Source: Bacteroidota bacterium
GTDB taxonomy: Bacteria; Bacteroidota; Bacteroidia; Chitinophagales; UBA10324
Direction of reading: 5' to 3'
Assembly: GCA_014190575.1 (NCBI GenBank)
Contig: BJGQ01000030.1
Location: 1-37,911, forward strand
Length of the DNA: 37,911 nt
The notes under the pieces are model-generated. The model had not been told where the DNA came from, made no database searches, and saw only the letters and a list, made by a program, of their open reading frames with translations. Below are positions 24,068 through 33,771 of this stretch, in pieces. Positions within the stretch are counted from its first letter, which is position 1. Each line of letters starts with the position of its first letter. The translations under genes and the position numbers were made by a program.

Positions 24068-25426
24068 TTATTCCTTCACAAATTTTTTACAAATAATTTT
24101 TTTGTTGTTGGAAACTGTGAGCATATAAATTCCAGAAGGCAAATCAGAAATATTGATTGTTAAATTTTGCACTTTGCTTACAATTAATCTTTTTAATTGC
24201 TGACCTTGGAGGTTAAATATTGCAACTATATTTTCTTCAGTTAAAATTTCTGAAATAATTATATTGTCAGATACAAGATTGGGGCTGATTGCAAAATTAT
24301 TTTCGGAAGAAATAATTGGGGCTGTGGCATTAATGTTTTTAAAATAACTATCAATAAAATTTGGTAGCCCCCAGATTGCTTCGGTTCCGGAAAGCAGAGT
24401 AAAACCATCATCATTATAATTACAAGCAGCCCCTGCAAGATTTGGATTATTTATAACTCCGAGTGTGTTTTGATATTCTTTGGAACAATAAATTTTTCCA
24501 TCAGGAGCTAATTGAAGTGCCGTATGTACAAGAGAAGATGATAACATAACTGAATATGGGAAATTTTGAAAATTGATTGTTGTTAAATCATATTGAAGAA
24601 TATTAATTGCGGTATCAGTATTTGAAGTATAAAGCTTTGAATTGTCTGATGAAAATGAAATACCATATGCATCACCGGGATTTGGAATTGGAACATAATT
24701 AGAAAGAGCCCCTGTTGTTGCATTGAAATCAAACAACTCAACTGGAGCATTTGTTACACCCCATCGAGCATCCGCTATTTTTTGTCCATTAGGAGAGCAT
24801 TTTAAATACCCAATTGAACTACCAGCGCCATTTGTAGGTAAACCGATAGAGGAAATAACAGCAGTCCCAACACCTGAAGTTGTAATTGGGTAAGCATAAA
24901 AATTATTATTAGTAGCAGCATGAACAATTACCCAGTAATCAATTCCGTTCGAGTTTAAAACCGCTGATAATTTTTCACATGCAGGAGTAAGGAGCGGAGT
25001 ATTGATACTGATAAGTCCACCAAGACCGCCATTTAAATTCATATCAACTACCGAATAACAAATTCCTGCCGGTTGTGATAAATTGATACAAGTAAAAATA
25101 AAATATTTATTGCTGCTACCCGGAAATGGAACAATGATGGCCGATTGAGTAGTTGAATGATCGCCATTTAAACTGTCATCCATAATAGACCCTGCTGAAT
25201 TATAAATTGTAATTCCATCAGTAGAAAACAAAAGATTACCGGCACTATCACAAACAGAAGCACAACCTTCTTGTGTAAATATCGGACCACTGATGGCTAC
25301 TGCAACTCCTGAATTAAAATCAATACCGGCCAAATTTCCAAAATGCCAAATGTTAGCCTGTCGTTGAGCAGAAGAATCTTTTGAAATAAAAAAAAAGAGG
25401 CTGTATAAAATCAATATTTTTTTCAT
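24068..25426 (-). CDS. Secreted beta-propeller-like protein with a T9SS type A sorting domain
   Basis: A 452-residue protein. A signal peptide ('KKILILYSLFFFISKDSSAQ', cut near residue 20) leads to a region (about 25-360) of repeated short strands such as 'WHFGNLAGIDFNSG', 'LLFSTDGITIYNS', 'KCSPNGQKIADARW', 'ISFSSDNSKLYTSN' and 'LQLAPDGKIYCSKEYQNTLGVI'. These are typical of seven-bladed WD40/YVTN-like propellers. The last about 80 residues form a type A T9SS domain, ending 'LPSGIYMLTVSNNKKIICKKFVKE'. It should be exported through the outer membrane and attached to or released from the surface. The specific ligand is unknown. It stands alone, with over 110 bp on both sides. Confidence 0.85.
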   Translation of the reverse strand: MKKILILYSLFFFISKDSSAQRQANIWHFGNLAGIDFNSGVAVAISGPIFTQEGCASVCDSAGNLLFSTDGITIYNSAGSIMDDSLNGDHSTTQSAIIVPFPGSSNKYFIFTCINLSQPAGICYSVVDMNLNGGLGGLISINTPLLTPACEKLSAVLNSNGIDYWVIVHAATNNNFYAYPITTSGVGTAVISSIGLPTNGAGSSIGYLKCSPNGQKIADARWGVTNAPVELFDFNATTGALSNYVPIPNPGDAYGISFSSDNSKLYTSNTDTAINILQYDLTTINFQNFPYSVMLSSSLVHTALQLAPDGKIYCSKEYQNTLGVINNPNLAGAACNYNDDGFTLLSGTEAIWGLPNFIDSYFKNINATAPIISSENNFAISPNLVSDNIIISEILTEENIVAIFNLQGQQLKRLIVSKVQNLTINISDLPSGIYMLTVSNNKKIICKKFVKE

Positions 25427-25552
25427 ACTGCAATTTATACAATATGATATTGAATTTTATTTCAAAGTGAAAAAAAGTACCCCATTCTTCCCCTAACAAA
25501 AAGAATCAACAAGTAGCAGTAAACACTTTTTTTATGTCATGATTTATTTTAG

Positions 25553-27469
25553 TCAATTTACTGCAACTTTCTCCTTCACAATTTCCCGCACTGCATCGGC
25601 AATGTTTGTGGCGCTGAAGCCGCAGTATTCATATTGCTGCGCGGGCGAACCGTGCTCAATAAATTTATCGGGTATGCCTAGGCGGCGCACCTCTGCATGG
25701 TAGTGGTGGTCGCTCATAAACTCGAGCACCGCGCTACCGAAGCCGCCCATCTTCACGCCATCTTCCACCGTAATTATTTTTTTGAAGCGCGAAAACACCG
25801 AATGTAACAGTTCCGCATCGAGCGGTTTCACAAAGCGCATGTCGTAATGCGCGGGTTGTATTCCGTCGGTCATTAATTCGCGGCAGGCATTCACCACAAA
25901 ATTTCCCGGATGACCGATGGAGAGAATGCAAACTTCTTCTCCGTCAGTAATCATTCTGCCTTTTCCAATCTCCAGTTCAGTAAACGGGTTGCGCCAATCG
26001 GGCATCACACCTTCACCGCGTGGATAGCGAATGCTGAAGGGAAAATTATTTTTCGCGAGCTGTGCAGTGTACATCAGGTTGCGCAACTCTTCTTCATTCA
26101 TGGGCGCGCTCACTACAATGTTTGGCAGGCAGCGCAGAAAAGCAATATCAAATTCTCCCTGATGAGTAGCACCATCTTCTCCAACTAATCCGCCACGGTC
26201 CAAGCAAAAAACAACATGTAGTTTCTGTAACACCACATCGTGTATCAATTGGTCGTAGCCGCGTTGCATGAACGACGAATAAATATTGCAGAACGGAATG
26301 AGTCCCTGCGTTGCCAGTCCGGCACTGAATGTTACAGCGTGTTGTTCTGCAATGCCAACATCAAATGCGCGGTGTGGCATTGCCTTCATCATAATGTTTA
26401 ATGAAGAACCCGAAGGCATAGCTGGAGTAATACCGACAATCTTTTCATTCTTTTCTGCAAGCTCCACCATCGTGTTTCCAAAAACATCCTGATATTTTGG
26501 TGGTGCAAATTCAATAGAAATTTTCTTTTTTATTTCTCCTGTGGATGCATCAAACAAACCTGGTGCGTGCCACTTGGTTTGATCGAGTTCTGCTAAATCA
26601 TATCCCTTTCCTTTTACAGTTACAATGTGTAACAGCTTAGCACCAGGGATTTTTTTTAAGTCATTAAATATTTCAGCAAGGTGATTCACATCATGACCAT
26701 CAACCGGACCGAAGTACCTAAGATTTAATGCTTCAAAAATATTTGAACTCTTCGATAGAATTCCTTTCAACGATGCTTCAACTTTGCTTATGCGCGCTTG
26801 TGCTCCTTTACCACCAATTTTTCCAAGTATATCCCATATTTCATTTCGGGTTCGGTTATAAGTTTTGGAAGTTGTTATGTCTGTTAAATATTCTTTCAGT
26901 GCACCAACATTCGGGTCAATGCTCATGCAATTATCATTGAGCACAATCAGCAGGTTGCTATTCAATACACCTGCCTGATTCATACCTTCGAATGCAAGAC
27001 CTGCAGTCATTGACCCATCACCAATTACTGCAATGTGTTGCTTATCTTTTAAGTTTTGATATTGCGAAGCCACAGCCATACCAAGTGCCGCAGAAATAGA
27101 AGTAGATGAATGACCAACGCCAAAAGTATCATACTCACTTTCACTGCGTGTTGGAAACCCTGCAATCCCTTTCCACTTTCTGTTTGTCTGAAAATTTTTT
27201 CTTCTCCCGGTTAAAATTTTATGCCCGTATGCCTGATGCCCTACATCCCAAACCAATTGATCATACGGAGTATTAAAAGCATAATGCAATGCAACAGTTA
27301 ATTCAACTACCCCAAGGCTGGCACCAAAATGCCCACCATAAACCGAAACTGAATCAATAATGTATTGACGAAGCTCTTTACAAACTTCCACTAACTTATC
27401 TTTCGGAAGTTTTCGAAGATCAGCAGGGAAATCAATTTTTTCGAGAAGAGGACCGGCTTGTATTTCCAT
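25553..27469 (-). CDS. dxs: 1-deoxy-D-xylulose-5-phosphate synthase
   Basis: Condenses pyruvate with glyceraldehyde 3-phosphate, the entry step of the MEP isoprenoid pathway, using thiamine diphosphate. The 638-residue length is standard. The ThDP motif runs 'GDGSMTAGLAFEGMNQAG' (150-167) to 'LNDNCMSIDP' (177-186). 'DVGHQAYGHKILTGRR' (75-90) is diagnostic for DXS, and the transketolase domain has 'FDVGIAEQHAVTFSAGLA' (catalytic Glu) and 'DRGGLVGEDGATHQGEFD'. The start is ATG with a promoter element close by. Its presence shows that this organism makes isoprenoids, and hence undecaprenyl phosphate and menaquinone side chains, by MEP. Confidence 0.98.
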   Translation of the reverse strand: MEIQAGPLLEKIDFPADLRKLPKDKLVEVCKELRQYIIDSVSVYGGHFGASLGVVELTVALHYAFNTPYDQLVWDVGHQAYGHKILTGRRKNFQTNRKWKGIAGFPTRSESEYDTFGVGHSSTSISAALGMAVASQYQNLKDKQHIAVIGDGSMTAGLAFEGMNQAGVLNSNLLIVLNDNCMSIDPNVGALKEYLTDITTSKTYNRTRNEIWDILGKIGGKGAQARISKVEASLKGILSKSSNIFEALNLRYFGPVDGHDVNHLAEIFNDLKKIPGAKLLHIVTVKGKGYDLAELDQTKWHAPGLFDASTGEIKKKISIEFAPPKYQDVFGNTMVELAEKNEKIVGITPAMPSGSSLNIMMKAMPHRAFDVGIAEQHAVTFSAGLATQGLIPFCNIYSSFMQRGYDQLIHDVVLQKLHVVFCLDRGGLVGEDGATHQGEFDIAFLRCLPNIVVSAPMNEEELRNLMYTAQLAKNNFPFSIRYPRGEGVMPDWRNPFTELEIGKGRMITDGEEVCILSIGHPGNFVVNACRELMTDGIQPAHYDMRFVKPLDAELLHSVFSRFKKIITVEDGVKMGGFGSAVLEFMSDHHYHAEVRRLGIPDKFIEHGSPAQQYEYCGFSATNIADAVREIVKEKVAVN

Positions 27470-27730
27470 TTAATGATTGATGGTGACTGAGAATACAACA
27501 AAGGTAAATGAATAAATGTTTTTAGAAAGCAGAAAGAACTTACGATTTAATTTCGTCATGAGTTTTTTTCAGTCGTTTAAATGAGTGAAATAAAATTTTA
27601 TTGCATCAAAAAATATATTTCTGAATAAGTAATCTTAAGTTGCATTCGCTAGTCGATAATGAAAATTATCTAACACAAAAGGTTTTGTTTTGAACACTGA
27701 AATTATTATTTTTCCATTGTAAAAATTAAA
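27470..27730. other. Divergent intergenic region between dxs and the CHU-type gene
   Basis: AT-rich with no gene. On the leftward strand the dxs -7 element TACCTTTG lies near the left end. A small inverted repeat ACAAAA/TTTTGT with a 2-nt spacer (27675-27688) lies about 45 bp upstream of the rightward gene. No clear promoter is seen for that gene. Confidence 0.3.
27499..27506 (-). promoter_or_regulatory. -7 promoter element of dxs
   Basis: The reverse strand reads TACCTTTG, an exact TAnnTTTG match 29 nt upstream of the dxs ATG. The -33 position lacks TTG. Confidence 0.5.
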
Positions 27731-30073
27731 ATGAAGCTGAAATATTTTTTTTTATTTATAAATCTGTTCATTACTACCAGAGTTTTTGCCACTCATATTA
27801 TTGGTGGCGAAATCACTTACAAATATCTTGGCAACAACAATTATAAAATCACACTGAAAGTTTATCGCGATTGTAATACCGGTCAGGCACCGTTTGATGA
27901 TCCGGCAGTTCTTGGTGTTTTTAACAGTCAGGGTTCATTGTTGTCAACCATTAATTTAGGAAATCCAATAATCACATACATTCAACCCACCTTGAATAAT
28001 CCATGCATAACAACACCTCCGGATATTTGTGTTGAACAGGCAATATATTCTTCAAATCAAAGTCTTCCGCCAATTAGCGGCGGATATCAAATTGTTTATC
28101 AGCGTTGTTGTCGAAATGGAAGCATCATAAATATTCTTGATCCCGGAAATGTTGGATCAACATACATTGCCAAGATTCCTGATGTTAGTGTTTTCGGATA
28201 TAACAGCAGTCCATACTTTAACAATTATCCACCCATTGCTATTTGTGAAGGAATGCCTTTAGTTTTTGATCATTCTGCTACTGATCCTGATGGAGATGTG
28301 TTGGTTTATTCTTTTTGTACTCCATACGAAGGAGCAACTGCTGGAAACCCAATGCCACAACCTCCGAATGGTCCACCTTATGGAACTGTTGCATGGGTCT
28401 CACCTTACAATGTAAATAATCAAATCAGCAGCACGCCGCAAATGGCAATTAATGCAAGTACCGGTTTGTTAACTGCAAATCCTGATGCTGTTGGCCAGTT
28501 TGTTGTTGGTGTTTGCGTTAAAGAATATCGAAATGGCGTTTTACTTGGAGAAGATCGAAGAGATTTTCAATTTAATGTTACACTATGTAACCCTGTTGTT
28601 GAGGCGAAATTTAAAACTTCAATTGGAAATCAAGATACAGTGTTAGCATGCGGACAATTAACAATAGCATTTAACAATATAAGTATAGGAGCACAGAATT
28701 TTATTTGGGATTTTGGAGATTTAACAACAACACTTGATCATTCAACTTTACAACAACCAAGTTATACTTATCCTGGAGTAGGAAATTATACAGTAACCTT
28801 AATTGTTAACCAGGGTTTGCCTTGTGGTGATACCGCAATAAAAGTTGTTAGCATACATAATCCGATTCAAACATTTTTTTCTGTGGATACGGTTTGTGCA
28901 TTATCACCTACTAATTTTAATGATGAATCTGTAACGCTTGAAGGATTCATGAGTTCATGGAAATGGAATTTCGATGATGGAAATAATTCTTTATTGCAAA
29001 GCCCTTCATATAATTATCAGCAAGGAGGAATATATAATGTTACATTAATTTCTGCTAATAATTTTGGTTGTAAAGATACGATTACAAAGCCTGTCTTAGT
29101 TTATTCGCTGCCAATACCCAATGCAGGACCTGATACAATGATTTGTGACATTGACAGTTTACACTTGTTTGCCGAAAACGGAATTAATTATTCATGGAGC
29201 CCGAATTACAATCTTAGTAATGTGAACATTTCAAATCCAATGGCGCAACCTGATGTGAACACAACTTATATTGTAACTGTAACCGACGCTCATAATTGCG
29301 TTAATATTGACTCAGCAATAATTCTGGTAGTTGATACTGTTATTTCTGTTGCAGGCCCTGATACAACAATATGCTTGAATCAACCTTTGCAATTGTTTTC
29401 AAGCAATGCTGTTTATTATCAATGGGAGCCTGCTTCACTCACTTCTAATCCTGATGTGATTGCACCGTTTGTTTATCCGCAAACGAATACAACTTTTACA
29501 GTTACTTCATTTATTGGTTCATGTTTCGATATTGATTCTGTTACTGTAAATGTGAATCCGATTCCGGTTCCCAATGCAGGACTTGGTGGCACCATTAATC
29601 AGGGAGAAAAAATTCAATTGCAAGGTTCAGGCGGAGGAACTTATTTATGGACTCCCCCGCAAGATTTAAGCGACCCGACCACTGACTGGCCAATTGCTTT
29701 TCCGCTTAACACTACAACTTATACAATGACTTTAACAAATGAATTCGGATGCATTGCTTCTGATACACTGGTTGTTATTGTCACCCACATTCATGAGTTG
29801 TATGTTCCAAATGCTTTTACTCCTAATGGCGATGGTACCAATGATTTCTTCTTATACTTTACAAGAGGAATCAGAAAAATAAATGAATTGAAAATTTATA
29901 ATCGATGGGGACAAATTGTTTATTCAAACAATGGATACGACGAAACTCCATGGAATGGTACTTCACCAAAAGGTTTAACTTCTCCAATGGGAGTTTATGT
30001 TTACTACATTGTTGCTGAAACTTACGATGGAGATTTGATTACTAAAATAGGTAACATCACCTTGTTAAGGTAA
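27731..30073 (+). CDS. Large secreted PKD-domain protein with a T9SS type B (gliding-motility) C-terminal domain
   Basis: A 780-residue surface or secreted protein. A signal peptide ends near 'VFATHIIGGEITYKYLG', an N-terminus often seen in this family. The N-terminal domain (to about 285) is beta-rich with many Cys ('CCRNGS', 'DPDGDVLVYSFC'). Two PKD-like units follow (about 290-380, 'FIWDFGDLTTT', and 380-465, 'WKWNFDDGNNSLLQSPSYNYQQGGIYNVTLI'). Three tandem Ig-like repeats come next, each beginning 'NAGPDT..C' or a variant (about 468-550, 550-635, 635-705). The end is a canonical type B domain: 'VPNAFTPNGDGTNDFF', 'IYNRWGQIVY', 'PWNG', 'MGVYVYYIVAET'. Type B proteins need a PorP-like partner for attachment, and none is adjacent. 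Adhesion or matrix binding is likely. Confidence 0.9.
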   Translation: MKLKYFFLFINLFITTRVFATHIIGGEITYKYLGNNNYKITLKVYRDCNTGQAPFDDPAVLGVFNSQGSLLSTINLGNPIITYIQPTLNNPCITTPPDICVEQAIYSSNQSLPPISGGYQIVYQRCCRNGSIINILDPGNVGSTYIAKIPDVSVFGYNSSPYFNNYPPIAICEGMPLVFDHSATDPDGDVLVYSFCTPYEGATAGNPMPQPPNGPPYGTVAWVSPYNVNNQISSTPQMAINASTGLLTANPDAVGQFVVGVCVKEYRNGVLLGEDRRDFQFNVTLCNPVVEAKFKTSIGNQDTVLACGQLTIAFNNISIGAQNFIWDFGDLTTTLDHSTLQQPSYTYPGVGNYTVTLIVNQGLPCGDTAIKVVSIHNPIQTFFSVDTVCALSPTNFNDESVTLEGFMSSWKWNFDDGNNSLLQSPSYNYQQGGIYNVTLISANNFGCKDTITKPVLVYSLPIPNAGPDTMICDIDSLHLFAENGINYSWSPNYNLSNVNISNPMAQPDVNTTYIVTVTDAHNCVNIDSAIILVVDTVISVAGPDTTICLNQPLQLFSSNAVYYQWEPASLTSNPDVIAPFVYPQTNTTFTVTSFIGSCFDIDSVTVNVNPIPVPNAGLGGTINQGEKIQLQGSGGGTYLWTPPQDLSDPTTDWPIAFPLNTTTYTMTLTNEFGCIASDTLVVIVTHIHELYVPNAFTPNGDGTNDFFLYFTRGIRKINELKIYNRWGQIVYSNNGYDETPWNGTSPKGLTSPMGVYVYYIVAETYDGDLITKIGNITLLR

Positions 30074-30113
30074 TAATTTTTAATTTTTAGGAAGCCTTTA
30101 ATAAAAAAATATA

Positions 30114-30143
30114 TTGATTGCTTAATCCAACACTTTAGATTTG
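30114..30143 (+). promoter_or_regulatory. Promoter of anmK (TTG-N19-TAGATTTG)
   Basis: TTG at 30114-30116 and TAGATTTG at 30136-30143 are separated by exactly 19 nt. This is a full match to the Bacteroidota sigma-ABfr consensus. The predicted start near 30150 gives a leader of roughly 68 nt. Confidence 0.7.
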
Positions 30144-30217
30144 TCCTCACTTAAAATTCCAATATTTGATATTGGTGTAACACATAAACTGAATTTTAAA
30201 CCTTAAACAAATTTATT

Positions 30218-31333
30218 ATGAAACAGTATCGAGTGGTCAGCATGATGACCGGAACCTCCATGGATGGAGTAGATTTAGCGTATTGCATCATTGAAGAAAA
30301 TGAAGGCAGGTACACTTACAAAATTGAAGTAGCAGATTGCATTCCGTTTCCGCAAAAATGGAAATTGCGTTTACAAAGTTTAGTGCTTCAAAATGCTGTA
30401 ACTTATTTAAAGACCGATGCATTCTTCGGTCACTACTTAGGAGAAGTAGCCCGCAATTTCATTGAAGAAAAACAACTGGCAGGAAAAATTGACTTCATCG
30501 CATCGCATGGTCAAACTGTTTTTCATCAACCTGAAAATCAAATGACCAGTCAGATTGGTGATGGTGCTGCAATTGCTGCTGAAACCGGATATCCCGTTGT
30601 TTGTAATTTCCGCACCACGGATGTTGCACTTAACGGACAAGGAACTCCGATTGCACCGATTGGCGATAAATTATTTTATGGCAACTTTAAATTCTGTTTG
30701 AACCTTGGCGGCATTTCAAATCTTTCAGCAAAACTTGATGATGGAAGAATGTTGGGTTGGGATGTTTCAGGTTGCAACATGGTATTGAATTTTCTTGCCG
30801 GAGAAATTGATTTGGAAGTAGATAAAGACGGAGTGATTGCACGCGAAGGAAAAGTGCACGAAGAATTATTAAATGATTTGAATACACAGTGGTACTACGA
30901 AAAAGCATATCCGAAATCATTAGGTGGCGGATGGGTGACCAAAGTATTTATGCCGATGTTCCGTAAGTATCGCATGAGCACTGAAGATAAATTGTGCACC
31001 GCTGTTGAACACATTGCCATGCAAATCGGAAAAGATTTGAATACTGTAATGGCAAATGAAAATATTTCAAAAGATGCCGGACACCAGATGTTGGTTTCAG
31101 GAGGTGGTGCTTTCAATAAATTTTTAATTGAAAGAATTAAAGCTCACGCTCCTGTTCAGTTGGTTGTGCCTGATGCTGCAACCATTAAATTTAAAGAAGC
31201 ATTAATCATTGCATTAATGGGTGTGCTTCGCTTGCGTGGCGAAATGAATGTGCTTGCTTCAGCTACCGGTGCTTCAGGCGACAGTTGTGGCGGAGAAGTA
31301 TTTCAGGGAACCAAGCAAATGATTTCTATTTAA
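30218..31333 (+). CDS. anmK: Anhydro-N-acetylmuramic acid kinase
   Basis: Phosphorylates and hydrolyses 1,6-anhydro-MurNAc from recycled cell wall to MurNAc-6-phosphate. The 371-residue length is typical. Diagnostic motifs are 'VSMMTGTSMDGVDLA' (about 7-21, ATP-binding loop and catalytic Asp), 'FIASHGQTVFHQP', 'GDGAAIAAETGYPVVCNFRTTDVALNGQGTPIAPIGDKLFYG', 'LNLGGISNLS', 'GWDVSGCNMVLN' and the C-terminal 'LVSGGGAFNKFLIERI'. No murQ is nearby. It is transcribed alone between a good promoter and a bidirectional terminator. Together with murA it shows that this cell both makes and recycles peptidoglycan. Confidence 0.96.
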   Translation: MKQYRVVSMMTGTSMDGVDLAYCIIEENEGRYTYKIEVADCIPFPQKWKLRLQSLVLQNAVTYLKTDAFFGHYLGEVARNFIEEKQLAGKIDFIASHGQTVFHQPENQMTSQIGDGAAIAAETGYPVVCNFRTTDVALNGQGTPIAPIGDKLFYGNFKFCLNLGGISNLSAKLDDGRMLGWDVSGCNMVLNFLAGEIDLEVDKDGVIAREGKVHEELLNDLNTQWYYEKAYPKSLGGGWVTKVFMPMFRKYRMSTEDKLCTAVEHIAMQIGKDLNTVMANENISKDAGHQMLVSGGGAFNKFLIERIKAHAPVQLVVPDAATIKFKEALIIALMGVLRLRGEMNVLASATGASGDSCGGEVFQGTKQMISI

Positions 31334-31372
31334 CTGATTTTTTTTGTTGATGAATGCATCAACGATTCGAAT

Positions 31373-31407
31373 AAAAAAAGACCACTCATTTTGGGTGGTT
31401 TTTTTTT
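31373..31407. terminator. Bidirectional terminator between anmK and the MoxR gene
   Basis: ACCACTC (31381-31387) and GGGTGGT (31393-31399) form a 7-bp stem with one G-T pair and a 5-nt loop. A run of T follows on the right and a run of A precedes on the left, so both the rightward anmK transcript and the leftward chaperone/MoxR operon can end here. Confidence 0.9.
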
Positions 31408-31449
31408 ATGCTTTTTTTCTGGTTGAAAAAAATCTGTTGCAAGTTTTCT

Positions 31450-32415
31450 CTACAACAACTTTCTGATAATATCATCAGTTTCTATTCCTTCGGCTTCTGC
31501 TTTGTAGTTGCGAACGATGCGATGGCGAAGTACAGGTGCGGCTATTGCTTTTACATCTTCAATATCCGGTGAATATTTATTACTGAAAGCTGCGTGACAC
31601 TTTGCACCAAGCACTAAAAATTGCGATGCTCTTGGTCCTGCCCCCCATTGTAAATATTGATTTGCTTCAGCAGTTCCTGCGGGAGTATTTGGTCGGGTTT
31701 TGTGAACGAGACTTACTGCATATTGCAATACATTATCTGCCACCGGAATTTTACGAATGAGTTGCTGATAAAAAAGAATGTCGTGCGCTGATAATATTTT
31801 TTTCATATCTGGTTTCACATTGGTTGTGGTGCTCTTCACCATTTGCACTTCATCAGCAAAATTCAAATAAGTGAGAATGATGTTGAACATAAAACGATCG
31901 AGTTGCGCTTCCGGTAACGGATAAGTTCCTTCCTGTTCAATCGGATTTTGTGTCGCTAAAACAAAAAATGGCTTATCAAGCTCATGCGTATTGCTACCAT
32001 AAGTAACCGAACGCTCCTGCATGGCCTCCAATAATGCAGCTTGTGTTTTTGGTGGAGTACGATTTATTTCATCCGCTAAAATAATGTGCGAGAATATCGG
32101 TCCTCTGTTAAAATGAAACTGACGATTTTCATTCAGAATTTCAGAACCCGTAATATCACTCGGCATTAAATCGGGAGTGAATTGAATGCGCTTGAAAGAA
32201 AGATCAAGCACATCGGCAATTGTTTTTACTAAAAGAGTTTTCGCTAATCCGGGAACACCAACTAATAAACTATGTCCATCGCACATAATTGAAGTAAGAA
32301 CCAATTCAACCACTTCGTCTTGGCCAACAATTACTTTACTGATTTCGCTTTTCAGTTGTTTTACATCCGCAGCAAGTCCGTCAATAGCTTCTGCATCTGA
32401 TTTATATTGCATCAT
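31450..32415 (-). CDS. MoxR family AAA+ ATPase
   Basis: A 321-residue AAA+ chaperone-like ATPase. Walker A is 'GVPGLAKT' (53-60), Walker B 'IILADEINRTPPKTQAALLEAMQE' (111-134), sensor 1 'LATQNPIEQEGTYPLPEAQLDRF' (153-175), and the C-terminal lid has 'GAGPRASQFLVLGAKCHA'. MoxR proteins usually work with VWA-domain proteins to assemble or activate complexes. Here no VWA or Bat gene follows; a terminator does. The start is set by an ATGA overlap with the upstream SurA-like gene; the reading frame extends 14 codons further but only inside that gene. It is the last gene of the chaperone operon, so it may serve envelope biogenesis. Confidence 0.93.
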   Translation of the reverse strand: MMQYKSDAEAIDGLAADVKQLKSEISKVIVGQDEVVELVLTSIMCDGHSLLVGVPGLAKTLLVKTIADVLDLSFKRIQFTPDLMPSDITGSEILNENRQFHFNRGPIFSHIILADEINRTPPKTQAALLEAMQERSVTYGSNTHELDKPFFVLATQNPIEQEGTYPLPEAQLDRFMFNIILTYLNFADEVQMVKSTTTNVKPDMKKILSAHDILFYQQLIRKIPVADNVLQYAVSLVHKTRPNTPAGTAEANQYLQWGAGPRASQFLVLGAKCHAAFSNKYSPDIEDVKAIAAPVLRHRIVRNYKAEAEGIETDDIIRKLL

Positions 32416-33770
32416 GGTTTTTGTGCTGTTTGTTTCCACTTGGTCATAGTATCGCAATCAACAAATTGCGGATCAATGAATGTATAACTACGGGCAATTT
32501 TTTCTTTCACCCAATCCGAAAATATATCAGCTTGTTTTTGTGAAAGAGCGGCTGCCTGAAATTTATCGTAATCATCTTTCATGTTGCCTTTGTGTGCAAC
32601 CGATTCTGTTTTCAGAAAAACAATCCGATACATCATCTTACCATCTTTATCTCTGAACAATTCTGGTTTTGAAAACTCACCGGCTTTTAAACTATCAATG
32701 GTAAACACAAGGCTCTTGTCATTATCGCCTAATTCCGGAATGGTGAAAAAAGTATTTCCGCTGGCGCTGTTTACCAGCATGCCCCCGTTGTTTTTGCTTT
32801 CTTCATCTTCCGAAAATTTATTTACTGCATCAGAAAAAGAAATTTTCCCCTCTGCTAATTTCTGATAAACTGTATCGGCACGCATTTGTGCTTTTGTTAA
32901 ATCAAACGAAGTAGTTTTTGGTGTGATTAGAATGTGGCGAACATTAATGCGCTCACCTCTGCGTTCAATCAATTGAATAATGTGGTATCCGAATGTTGAC
33001 TCCACAACATCTGAAATCTGACCAGGGACTTTTAATGAGAAAGCAGCGCCTTCAAAATTCGGATCCATTTCGCCGCGATTAAAAAATCCAAGTTCGCCAC
33101 CTTTATCTATTGATCCAGGATCTTCAGTATACAAACTTGCAAGTGTGGCAAAATCTTCGCCTTTCATTGCACGATTGCGCAAGTCATTAATTTTATCGAT
33201 AGCAAATTGTTTCATTTCAGGAATTACCTGTGGCTTGAAAATGATTTGACCTACTTGCACTTCTGCATCATAATACGGAAGACTATCAGTTGGAATCTTG
33301 TTGAAGAAAACTTTTACATCCGATGGATTCACTTTAGCATCGGCAATAATATTTTGTTGTTCTTTCGATGAAAGCATTTGATCTCTGATCTCAGTTCTGA
33401 ATTCATCCTTGATTTCTACAATTGATTTTCCGTAATACTCTTCCAGTTTTTCAATGCCTCCGGTCATGTTGCTGAAATACCGAACACGCTTATCTAATTC
33501 ATTGTCTACATCTTCATCAGCAATTTCAACACTGTCTAAAATGGATTGTGCAAGCATTAATTTTTGTGTCATTACCTGATCGAGCAATTCACATTTCAAA
33601 TTTGCAGGAGTGTTTTCTCCATACTCCTGAATGTATTGTTGGTTTTGCGCTTCTATATCTGACAACAAAATAATTTTGTCGTTCACGACGCCAACAATTT
33701 TATCAACCACTTTTTGGGCTGAAACAGATACAACAATAAAGCAGAGAAGAATGGTGGTAATGAATCGCAT
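32412..33770 (-). CDS. SurA-like periplasmic peptidylprolyl isomerase with two parvulin domains
   Basis: A 452-residue periplasmic chaperone. The signal peptide is 'MRFITTILLCFIVVSVSAQ'. The N-terminal helical chaperone region (about 20-165) opens 'VVDKIVGVVNDKIILLSDIE', as SurA does. The first parvulin domain (about 170-270) runs from 'VQVGQIIFKP' to 'GYHIIQLIER', and the second (about 275-388) from 'INVRHILITP' to 'YRIVFLK'. SurA carries nascent outer-membrane proteins to the BAM complex. The frame extends 12 codons upstream, but the ATG ahead of the signal peptide lies one base after the upstream stop and is preferred. Its own stop overlaps the MoxR start. Confidence 0.93.
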   Translation of the reverse strand: MRFITTILLCFIVVSVSAQKVVDKIVGVVNDKIILLSDIEAQNQQYIQEYGENTPANLKCELLDQVMTQKLMLAQSILDSVEIADEDVDNELDKRVRYFSNMTGGIEKLEEYYGKSIVEIKDEFRTEIRDQMLSSKEQQNIIADAKVNPSDVKVFFNKIPTDSLPYYDAEVQVGQIIFKPQVIPEMKQFAIDKINDLRNRAMKGEDFATLASLYTEDPGSIDKGGELGFFNRGEMDPNFEGAAFSLKVPGQISDVVESTFGYHIIQLIERRGERINVRHILITPKTTSFDLTKAQMRADTVYQKLAEGKISFSDAVNKFSEDEESKNNGGMLVNSASGNTFFTIPELGDNDKSLVFTIDSLKAGEFSKPELFRDKDGKMMYRIVFLKTESVAHKGNMKDDYDKFQAAALSQKQADIFSDWVKEKIARSYTFIDPQFVDCDTMTKWKQTAQKP

Positions 33771-33771
33771 G

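Noticed and set aside
32416-32457. Possible 14-residue N-terminal extension of MoxR
   Set aside because: It lies entirely inside the SurA-like gene and lacks family similarity. The ATGA overlap marks the real start.
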